34,125 nucleotides of DNA from Nymphaea colorata (taxonomy: Eukaryota > Streptophyta > Magnoliopsida > Nymphaeales > Nymphaeaceae). The notes below the pieces were generated by a model. The model saw only the letters and a list, made by a program, of their open reading frames with translations. It ran no database searches and was not told the origin of the DNA. This document shows positions 9,990-18,561 of the stretch, in pieces (the first letter of the stretch is position 1; every line of letters begins with the position of its first letter). A program made the translations under genes and the position numbers. The stretch lies in assembly GCF_008831285.2 (NCBI RefSeq), contig NW_022205049.1, forward strand, positions 1 to 34,125. The letters are read 5' to 3'.

Positions 9990-11960
9990 ATAGCCACCTT
10001 CCTCTCCTCCTTCATGATCCTCCTCCTGTAACTTCTCCCAGTTGCACTATCAAACTTTCCTACCAACATCTTCACTAACACTGTCAATGTTAACCAAAAA
10101 TCCATGCTTCTCGATAGACATCATTCACCAAGACTTGCCTCTCTCTCATCTCTATGATCCTTCATCCACTCCAGTTCGACGCACTGAGCAGGGCAGCTCT
10201 ATGCTTCAAGTTGAGCTCCCGATTGGCTTCAGGTTATGCCAACACCAACAAAACGACCATCCATGTGTATTCTCATGAAGACTGACCAGATGAACTAATT
10301 CCAATGCCTGACCGTTAAAATCTGGAAATATCTGGCAAATTCCAGATTTCAAGGAAATGCCCCGATAACTTAGAAGTTTAGAACTAAAGCCCATTGATCC
10401 TAGAAACGTTCATCTGGGTTATCATAGTGGAACTTGATTCATGAAAAGAAAGAAAGAAATGGAAACTTGTGTCGTAAAAAGTTTAGAAACGAGTTGATCT
10501 AGCAACTCTATCTTGTGAAAAGTAACAAAAATTGATTGAAACTTGTGTCCAGCTATCTAAGGGTCCTTTCAAGATTCAATTGCTATGATTATTCTCTTTG
10601 TTTTCATGTTTAATTGAGTTGAGGAGGACTATCTGGTCAACTTGTGAAATGTTTTGGGGTCCGCTAAACAGATGAAACTGCCGACAAGCATTGACATCCT
10701 CCAATCAACCTGGTTGAAATGTTTTGGAAAACTTCCGCCTGTATGACAAGACAAAAATTTTAAAAAGAAAGTTGGCCGTATGTCCAACTATTTCTTATCA
10801 AATCCCACCATACAACCTATATACTTAAATCTATGAGAGAATAGGCTGGTAGGCAGTTGTTTCGAGTTATCGAAGCAGCAACTTCATGTGCTATAAAAAG
10901 AAGACATTGATACATATATATATAGAGAGTTTCTCATGCATCTTTACATTAGAGCATCACTAGACGTCCAATCCTATGGGTCATGATCGATACTGGCAGC
11001 AACCTCATATGGACATTGTGTGTTCCTTACTACAACTTTACCTGCCAAATGAACTCTACATTAAAGCCAATTCAGTCTTCCACATACCATAACCTGAGAT
11101 GCACCACTAGCTTCTGGTCCGCTTGTGATGACAACCAACTTCGTAGCTTCAAGTCCTCATATGGTGATGGATCTGTTGTAGAAGGGTCCCTTGCTCTCAA
11201 AAGATTTTGGTTTGAGATGGCACTGATGGCATCAAGCTTCTGACAATTGCCTTTGGTTGCGTTCATAAAGAAAATAGTGTTGATTTCGAAAATCTTGTCG
11301 ATCCTAGTCTTATTGGCCTCAGGCCAGGATCTCTTTCACTTGTTAGTCACATCGGCTTCTTTATTAACCATAAATTTCTTACAGTCTTCCTCTCCATAGC
11401 AAGAAAAATAATGTCATTGAGTAGATCAAATTCTGTGAGGAGGTAGAGTTCTTCGGAACCCAAGAGGTTCAACAGACGCCAATGAAAGCAAATGCAGTTC
11501 AAGGCACTTTCTATACACTCACACTAGATTACATAAATGTGGGAACAACAGACTCAACATATAGTTTGGAGGTGCACAGACAGCAACATGGTTGGGATAT
11601 GCTGGATCAATCATGATAGACTCGGGTTCCACACTGACTATCTTAACAAAGATGTGTATGACCAAGTGGCAAACACTGTGGCTAAAGCACAAACCATAAA
11701 AGATTCTATCATCCTAACCAAGATTATTTGTGTTATAATGTAGAGAATACTGGTGATCCATATTAAGGATTGCTGGAGATGACCTTTCATTCCACCAATG
11801 CAGACATGAAGTTGCCACCTTCAAATATCTTTTGGATGTATAGAAGTGTGACGGCTAGCTTAGCCATTTTCGGGAATGTTTTCCAGCAGAACAGCATGTG
11901 AAATATGATTTGGGGAAGGGGCTGCTTTCTTTTGCACCAATTAAATGTACTCAGGGCTAA
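9990..11960 (+). pseudogene. Nepenthesin-type aspartic protease pseudogene
   Basis: Nepenthesin-like (A1 family) proteases are secreted or vacuolar endopeptidases with two catalytic Asp residues. Visible pieces: a hydrophobic signal-peptide-like start (ATAGCC at 9990, apparently a mutated ATG; next Met at 10014, then a stop at 10029), the prodomain segment FSIDIIHQDLPLSHLYDPSS (about 10100-10160), EFLMHLYIRAS (about 10928), the first active site DTGSNLIWT (Asp at 10988-10990), YGDGSVVEGSLAL (the flap region), LTIAFGCVHKENSVDF, GLRPGSLSLVSHIGFF, FYTLTLDYINVG, the second active site IDSGSTLTIL (Asp at 11619-11621), VYDQVANTVAKA, and the C-terminal YDLGKGLLSFAPIKCTQG with stop at 11958-11960. 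At least three frame changes (near 10955, 11238 and 11640) plus stops break it, and 10280-10925 looks like inserted or intronic sequence. Both catalytic Asp codons survive, but the reading frame does not. Confidence 0.88.
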
Positions 11961-11975
11961 AGTTGTATACGTACA

Positions 11976-11996
11976 TATATATATATATATATATAT
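11976..11996. repeat. (TA)n microsatellite
   Basis: Short TA run just downstream of the protease relic. Confidence 0.85.
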
Positions 11997-12198
11997 TTCT
12001 TTCGTGATGATCTATGTGGTTCTCTATACTAGTCTATAATTGGCAGCATTGGACGCTGCTTATGTTTTATGTCCTGATTGTCATGTGGTTATGGTGTTAT
12101 TTTTTCATGTTGAATAAATATATGTATCTTGTTTTAAAGATATTTTCCCCTCCGTTTAAGTTTAAAGCTTAACTTAGATATGTCTGAGTGAGTATGAA

Positions 12199-12260
12199 CA
12201 CTAACTATGGCTTTAACTCGACTGTCGCTAATACTGGCAATTCTGTTGCTAATAAGTAAT
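12199..12260. mobile_element. Possible CACTA-like terminus
   Basis: CACTAACTATGG is followed by two 'gctaata' motifs (about 12227 and 12246), recalling the arrangement at 3841-3875. CACTA elements carry repeated subterminal motifs bound by their transposase. I could not find a matching opposite end, so the call is tentative. Confidence 0.22.
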
Positions 12261-12561
12261 CGCGACAGTCAAATCTACACCAACACAAGTCCCGTTGCCC
12301 AAACGATTATCGATAAAAATGGTCATTTGTGTCTTAGTTGTGTTTGTTGCCACATTAGTTGCTTTAAGTTAGCATAATGGCCATGGAATGTGCCTACACC
12401 TTATTGTAACTTTGACAATGGAATTTTTGGTCCATAACACAATGTGTTCTGTGACGGTTATATAAATCGCTTAACTTCACAATGTCTTTTAACTTTGCAA
12501 CTAACAATGCTAACCCTCCATCAACAATGATGGTTGTTGTAGCTTGCACAGTGTACTGGCT

Positions 12562-12713
12562 AGCAACATATTTTCGAGTCCCTTACACATGTTTGGAACG
12601 GATTTAGTACACAGCGACATATTCTTGAGTCCCTGACACATGTATGGGATGGATTTAGCACACAACGACATATTTTCAAGTTGCTGACACATGTTTGGAA
12701 CAGATTTTGGGAT
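12562..12713. repeat. Tandem repeat, three units of 51 bp
   Basis: Units start at 12562, 12613 and 12664. Each contains a variant of 'cgacatattttcgag', then 'cctgacacatg', then 'ggaacggatttag'. Because 51 is a multiple of three, a minus-strand frame stays open across all units and reads a 17-residue repeat beginning KSVPNMC and ending NMSLC. No promoter, start context or family similarity supports translation. Confidence 0.85.
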
Positions 12714-12720
12714 CACTGAA

Positions 12721-13580
12721 GAATATTAAATGAGTGCATGTGTAGCTAAAATTCGGAACATATAGTACCTGCTCTGGTTTAATTCATTAGAAGATTAATT
12801 TTTTTGTTAATTGAAATGCAGTTACGTTTCTGAAATAAGAATATGGTGCTTTTATATATATATTTTAAAAAAAAGCAGAATATTATTCTTAACAAGTTCC
12901 ATCTAAGAGGATTTAAAAGTCTCAGCACAGGTTACACAAAAGACTTTACTCCAGAAAGTTGTAAGCTTCAATAGTCTTATATGTACTCTTTTTCATAGGG
13001 TCAAACAAAAGATCAGGTTACTCCGAGAAGAGTAGCATAACTGGTCGAGTTAAGAGTTTGGTGAGAGTAAGGTAGTCAGTTCCAATACCATGAGCATTAT
13101 TCTCAATGAACCATAAAGGTTGGCAGGAGCTACTCCTAAACTGTAGACCCTGGGGTAACAGGGATGAGTAGAGCTTCTGCCCCTCATGCATGCAGCTGGC
13201 AGGTTCACTCCCGCTCACCCGTAACAAAGAAGAGTTTTCTCCACAAGCAAGAGGTCCACTAAAATGTCATGCATTTGAGAACAGTGTTTTAAAAGTTGCC
13301 CTGAATTAATTTAAGTCAATTTGAATTGTTTGCCAAACCTGTTTTATCCAGTGGCTGTTGCCCCATTTTGTTATTTATTTATCTTTAAATACTTTTAAGA
13401 TTTTTTTTCTATTTTTCACTTATTTTTTTAAATATAGTATACTGATTTATCTTACCGACAGCCTGCAGGTTGTTTCGCTTTGGGTTTCGGTTCTGATTCC
13501 GATTGTTATAAACATTTATTAGAAACGAATGGTCTATATAATGGATTCATTTTCACTATTATCCAAATAAATATATATTA
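12721..13580. other. No gene recognised
   Basis: AT-rich, with poly-A and poly-T patches. A more GC-balanced island at about 13010-13230 contains 'ggttcactccc', similar to an RNA polymerase III B box, but no A box at a suitable distance, so I do not call a SINE or tRNA. The minus-strand open frame there (13227-13018) matches nothing that I know. Confidence 0.5.
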
Positions 13581-13807
13581 TTGAAGGTTCCGCACTGCAT
13601 TCAATCATCAAACAAGTAATCTACTTAATTTGCTATTTATTTTAAATGTGCATTTGTCAGTGTGAATTCAAATTTTATTTTAAAATTTTATACGAACCCT
13701 ATTTTGATTGTCAGGACCATGAAATTCATGGAAGTACAGAAAATTGAGATTGGGGCTAGAGCCTTTGGTGTAGTCATACGTGGGCTGGTGTAGGCAGTTG
13801 CCCAAAT
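13581..13807. repeat. 227-bp direct repeat, copy 1
   Basis: This segment, from 'ttgaaggttccgca' to 'gcccaaat', recurs at 14383-14609 in the same orientation with only a handful of differences by eye. The copies are 802 bases apart. The pair flanks about 575 bases that include segment B copy 2. The ends (TGAAGG...CCCA) superficially look like an LTR, but no primer-binding site or target duplication fits. Confidence 0.92.
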
Positions 13808-14095
13808 GGTCCTATCAAATTTCTTTATTTTCATTTTTACCTGAGCTTTCAACTACTTGTTTCTTTATATGCACCAGTGAACCTATAGCTTTGAGATTCT
13901 TTAAATTAGTGCCCCTAAGTCCAACATTCCTAACTCTAGCTGCCACTAACCATGGTTGGAGGTGGAACTAGCTAGATGATAAAATAATGAAGTTTCTGAT
14001 AATTGATTGTACCTAACTTTTTTCTTAATCATGTAATAAATATGTTACCAATTGGTAGCTTCGCCGTTGACCGTCAGTGTCGAAAACTCAAGCAG

Positions 14096-14172
14096 CATCG
14101 ATTGAAGAAATCAACAAGCGACATCCCATGACAATGCTGGTGGCTAAAGTTCAGTTTCTCCTCCTCCACCAC
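14096..14172 (-). repeat. Segment B, copy 2
   Basis: Matches 1158-1232 in the same orientation and lies between the two 227-bp repeats. It reads LNFSHQHCHGMSLVDFFNRC on the minus strand. Here segment B precedes segment A, while near the window start A precedes B, so the two places are not simple colinear copies. Confidence 0.5.
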
Positions 14173-14382
14173 CCTTCTCTCCTCATTCTTCTTGACTTTT
14201 ATTTGAATCCCTTGAATATTCAGGAATGACCTGGCCAATCCAGTTTTCAGTCGACCTGATAGGATCATATGAAAATCCCATCAAAGGATTTGTAATGGCC
14301 CACCAAGCACGAAAGTTGCCATGATCTTTGAGAAAATTGATTTCTCACTACATGGATAAGCTTGCCCTAACCCGTCAACTTG

Positions 14383-14609
14383 TTGAAGGTTCCGCAGTGC
14401 ATTCAATCCTCAAACAAGTAATCTACTTAATTTGCTATTTATTTTAAATGTGCATTTGTCAGTGTGAATTCAAATTTTATTTTAAAATTTTATACGAACC
14501 TTTATTTTGATTGTCAGGATCATGAAATTCATGGAAGTACAGAAAATTGAGATTGGGGCTAGAGCATTTGGCGGAGTCATACGTGGGCTGGTGTAGGCAG
14601 TACCCAAAT
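14383..14609. repeat. 227-bp direct repeat, copy 2
   Basis: Partner of 13581-13807. It is followed directly by the rest of a probable inverted-repeat element (14566-14775); in copy 1 the sequence diverges just after the shared 'cccaaat'. The high similarity suggests a recent local duplication compared with the old segment A and B copies. Confidence 0.92.
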
Positions 14610-14775
14610 TTTTTGACTGAACATCGCTTGAGTCACCACCTGAGTTTGATAGTGCCCATGTGGGCACTATGATGTGACTGGAACTGAGACCAGCTTTATC
14701 ACAATATAATTTTTGACTAACTGGTATGGGTAAATATGGTGCACACCGACCCACCCTTAGCTCCGCTACTGCCCT
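14566..14775. mobile_element. Probable MITE-like inverted-repeat element
   Basis: The left side reads GGCGGAGTCATACGTGGG followed by CTGGTGT. The reverse complement of the right side reads GCGGAGCTAAGGGTGGG followed by TCGGTGT. These form imperfect terminal inverted repeats about 27 bases long around a 210-bp body. The motif (CAGT)GGCGGAG is a familiar start of plant non-autonomous DNA elements. A third place with the same motif, CAGTGACGGAGCCACA, is at 27666. No target duplication was established. Confidence 0.42.
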
Positions 14776-14784
14776 TCTTACAAC

Positions 14785-15086
14785 ATAGTCCCCTCACAAA
14801 ATGTTACAATGTCAGCTGGTGTCTAGAAATTAGTGACATAGACAGTGGATTAGTTTATTTATTTAATTACCTATTTGACATTTCAATAAAGCGAGGGCTC
14901 CCTCGGCAGTTTCCCAGCAAAAAATTACCTACTTGATATCACAAGCAGTGGCTGCCGGATGGGCATGCAGACCAATTACATTATTATACTTGAACATATA
15001 TGTTAGGTACGGGAAAACTATATATGTTACACTTAGAACATGATAGCTCGATTGCAAGATAATCTAAGCAAGGTTATCATTCAAGT
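14785..15086. repeat. Segment A, copy 2
   Basis: Diverged copy of 50-362 in the same orientation, ending with 'gattgcaagataatctaagcaaggttat'-like sequence shared by both. It is non-coding in both places. Confidence 0.75.
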
Positions 15087-15222
15087 TCAGTTTGAGTGAA
15101 AACTGAAATCCGGCATCCGATAATGCCCATGCCCATGTGAGTAGAGCCAAATGTCCATCAACTGGCATAGCGCTTCCACCCTAGTTGCACTAGTATAGCA
15201 CATCCGGAATAGTGTGTCTGTG

Positions 15223-15304
15223 TGTGTGGTATATATATATGTATATATATATATATATTATATATATATATATATTATATATATATATATATTATATATA
15301 TATA
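15223..15304. repeat. (TG)n/(TA)n microsatellite
   Basis: A TG-rich stretch followed by about 70 bases of TA repeats with regular single-base phase slips (tattatata), giving a higher-order period of about 20 bases. Confidence 0.9.
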
Positions 15305-16837
15305 ATGACATTGCTATCTCTTTTATAAGGACCGTGGTGTAGGTAACGTGAATAGCATGAAAAAAGGGATGGGGAAGTTGGTTGATCAAACCAAGGCATC
15401 TTTCAGATGTGGTTTCATTAGCATATCAGTATTCTATATGCTTTTGTGGTGATGCTGATCTGTGTTAAAGTCGATGATATATGTGGGAGACTTCCTACAT
15501 AAAAAAGGACCAAAAGTTGTGGAAACTCGTTCTTCCTTGAATAGTCATATTTAGCACTTGTTGAATCATAATAAAAAGACGGTCAATTGCCTCTGATGTA
15601 ACATATTTCGATTTTTGTTGTTGTCATGGTATTCATGTTCTTCCATAGCCACCATATTGCCATGGGAACACAATCTTCCAACTTCACATAAGTATTTTGA
15701 TTCGAGCCTTTTTATTCCACCTCCACGTCTGCGTCTCTGCCACCATGTCCGGAACTGTAATATCAACGATGATAGAACTGCCATATCATGTAAACTAGTG
15801 GTTCCTATTCAACAGGGTGGTTCCTCTCTTTTTTGACTTGTCTACCCCGAAAGTGAAAATGTGGTGGAAGAAAGAAACAAAGAAACAGCTCCATGCCATT
15901 TGAGTTCTCTTGCATGTATAGAGATAGAGAGAGAGACGGACAGAGAAAGAGATAGGTATTACATGTTTTATTCTTATTTTAAATAGTAGTCCACACTGGC
16001 GAGTGGGAGAAAGAATCAGCTTATGGGCGCACCCAAGTAATTTTATAGGAAATAAGTAATTTTATAGGAAAAGAAACACAGATTAAACAATGCGCCAACC
16101 TGTTAAGCCCAAAGAAAAAAGACACAAAAATACAATTGGCCTCATAGATGGCTCATTTTTTGAAATTATTGGGTTGTACAAAAGGGTAGAGTGATATGGT
16201 AGAAACTTTTGGTAAAATGGATTTAGGTTAAGGATTCATGACTACCCATTGAGTGACTTTGGCACTAGATATTTCCACAATGAGTACTACCATGTCCGGA
16301 TTCAATAGATATGTTGTTATTCCAGCTTCCTTATCCTTTTAAGGGAAGGTCTATGGTAAAGAAAATCCAATGCCTTTTTGGTCCGCTTTTTGAAATTGTA
16401 AACAAAAGCAAGACCTAGAAACGAATGTTTTCTCTTTCTTTGCCCATCCTTTCCTCAGTTTTCTCCTTTCCCTTTCTGTTCTAGTCATCATCCAAGGCAT
16501 TTGGATGATGAATTTTTGCCAACCAAACATATTTTTCAAAAATGTGGAGTAGTTGTGGAACTCTTTAAATAGTTTTTTTTGCGGGAAGGAGGCCACAAGG
16601 GTTCTACCCATCTGATGGAGGCGACTCATAAAAATCAGTACCACCTTTAAAAGGTGACCATAAGTCCCATAACACATGTTGAGAGCAGCTAGCAGGAGTA
16701 GAGGCAGGTATAGGTTAAGTGTCGCTATACTGATGCATAATTTTTTTTGTACGTCAATATGGTTAATGATTAAAATAACTTTAATTTACATTAAAAAAAA
16801 TTGTAAAGACAAAATTGAAAGTAGAAAAAAGTAAAAA
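15305..16837. other. No gene recognised
   Basis: The longest open frame is 108 codons on the minus strand (16677-16351). It contains a charged RTERERRKLRKGWAKKEKT stretch but resembles no family that I know and has no partner exon. Another pair of overlapping frames at 15566-15836 is also unsupported. A GA-rich patch lies at about 15920-15955, and A-rich tracts at 16790-16840 lead into the duplicated block. Confidence 0.5.
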
Positions 16838-16924
16838 AAAAAGTCAAAAACAAAGTGAAATTAAAACATAGTAACATAATGACATTAAAAACCTATATGA
16901 AAACTAGTTCGGAGAAATTCAACA

Positions 16925-17161
16925 ATGAATGACATCAAAAGACAGTGGACACTAATGTTACCAACAAGAAGAAACACGAGAACATCCTTTTTCAGTGACA
17001 AGGAAGCTTACACACTTCCTTTCTTTAATCGTTATTGACAACCCAAGCTGTGAGGTGCCACCTTCTGTTGAACTTGATACAAGCATTATATGACAATTGG
17101 TTTGGAAGAAGACAGAGCTTTACATGCTTGCATATCCGTGAGTACAATGCAAATGTCCCAC
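16925..17161 (-). pseudogene. KUP/HAK potassium transporter exon relic, copy 1
   Basis: After a good splice acceptor (TTTATTGCAG ending at 17162) the minus strand reads GGTFALYSRICKHVKLCLLP then NQL. This is a hallmark segment of plant KUP/HAK/KT potassium transporters (family form GGTFALYSLLCRHAKV..LPNQ), which carry K+ across plasma or vacuolar membranes. A later piece in shifted frames, I-T-I-K-E-R and LKKDVLVFLLVG, fits the sequence that follows in the KUP5/7/12-like members, so the exon probably continues to about 16925. The frame is lost soon after LPNQL by a 1-2 base change. No neighbouring exons, including the N-terminal GTSPLY exon, were recognised. The relic cannot make a transporter. 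Confidence 0.78.
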
Positions 17162-17874
17162 CTGCAATAAACTTGAGCAACCAAAGGCAAGTCCTGCAAT
17201 TAGATCTCATAACTAAGATTTAGCTACGAGCACAAAAAGAAAGCATGCTTTTAACTGTATGAATTGACATGTTAGCTCTGAAAATAAAAACACTACATAT
17301 GCACTTTTGAACAGTGGTCCCGTAAGCCACAGTTTTAGCCTTCTAGGCTGCACTAATACACCAATGAGCCATATTCCATCTGCATTGTGATATTTTAGAA
17401 ATGCCATAAGAATTCAAGCACAAGCTCCACATCAACAAATACATGTTTTTCGGTACTTGGGTGCACGTGAACATGTCTTTCTACTTGGGTATGAGAGAGA
17501 CACACGCACACACATGTTCATGACAAAGACCCTGAGTCATATCTTCCATATGCTTTAAACCACAACAAACATGAAAAGAAAAGGCATTATTTCGTGTTCA
17601 GTACGTCAACAACACATTCCTAAGGATGCCTTTAACCAACACTACAGCAAACTCCGGTGTATTAACTATTACGTACTTTGGTTTTTCTAGAAAAGTTGTC
17701 GTTGAATGGTGAATGGCATCAGAGGCTCGTGGTTCGCCAACCACAACAGGCTTGGCAGTGACCAAGTTCAGGAAAACCCATAATGTTAGGATCAAATCAC
17801 CTTCTAGTTCTTGATCTTGGGCCTTACCTATACAGCTAGATAAGAACATAAAAAACCAAAAACAAATCTGAAAA

Positions 17875-18561
17875 TGGTGGGGACCCTAGACCCGGAGTCG
17901 GTAAAATCTGCTAACCCGGTGTCAGCCTTGACATCTCTTGCTCAGCAGCCAACTTTCGGCCTGCCTTGCCTAGGCTGACACCTTGGTTGTGAGCCTTTGG
18001 CCTGGCCTGGCCTCGGCCACTCCCTCAGCCATCATCGCTGAGACTTGGAACTCAGCCGTCCATAGCTTTTTGGCCGAAACATGGACTGGATTCCACCAAG
18101 ACCAGGATCGTATCTGAACCAACGAGTGAGAGAATTTGCCCTTGGTTGCTTCAGATTTCGTTTGAACCTTCCGCCCAATCACTGATTCGCCTCAGCCAAG
18201 CCGAGCGTGCGACGTTGCTTGATTTTAGGATGGCTGTGGAAAATTGCTCTCCTTTGTTGACAGCAACCTCACGATTCTATGCGAGAGGATTTGCTCCTTT
18301 GTCGGCGTGAGCTCTACATGCTCGACCCTTCTTAGTCGAGTATGCTTTGGCCTTGTCGGCTACATCGGCGCTTCTTTTCTTCAGCTGGTGCCCTTCCACG
18401 GCCGCACGATGGGCCGCGCTTCCTTCGGCCTTGACATCTCTTGCTCGGCCGCCAACTTTCGTCCTGCCTTTCCTAGGCTTATGCCTTGGTTGCGAGCCTT
18501 TGGCCTGGCCTCGGCCACTCCCTCAGCCATCGTCGGCCGAGACTGATTTAGGCTCGCATCA
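17875..18561. mobile_element. Solo LTR of an LTR retrotransposon (687 bp)
   Basis: The insert starts with TG (TGGTGGGG) and ends with CA (CGCATCA). It is flanked by the 5-bp direct repeat GAAAA (17870-17874 and 18562-18566). The paralogous site in copy 2 reads aaatctAAAAAcaag without the insert, the expected empty site apart from one substitution. TG...CA ends with a 5-bp target duplication define an LTR, and the lack of internal domains makes it a solo LTR left by LTR-LTR recombination. It is much more GC-rich than its surroundings and contains two similar internal segments of about 120 bp. The 100-codon open frame inside it is probably fortuitous. Element family and transcriptional strand are unknown. 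Confidence 0.85.
17921..18545. repeat. Internal repeat pair inside the solo LTR
   Basis: 17921-18045 and 18425-18545 share 'ccttgacatctcttgctc', 'gccaactttc', 'gcctttggcctggcctcgg' and 'ccactccctcagccatc' in order. The first copy has an extra 'cctgg' unit. The offset is about 504 bases. They lie inside the LTR ends (46 and 16 bases in), so they are not terminal repeats themselves but an internal duplication in the LTR. Confidence 0.88.

Noticed and set aside
13018-13230. Possible SINE or tRNA with a B box (ggttcactccc)
   Set aside because: No A box at a proper distance, no cloverleaf, and no poly-A tail next to it.
13581-14609. TRIM-type LTR element bounded by the 227-bp repeats
   Set aside because: No primer-binding site after the first repeat, no polypurine tract before the second, and no matching target duplication.
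16351-16677. 108-codon minus-strand frame as a gene
   Set aside because: No family similarity, no exon partners, and composition like surrounding non-coding DNA.
17921-18545. The 120-bp internal repeats as LTRs of a smaller element
   Set aside because: The insertion junctions shown by the empty site lie outside them, and they do not begin with TG or end with CA at those junctions.
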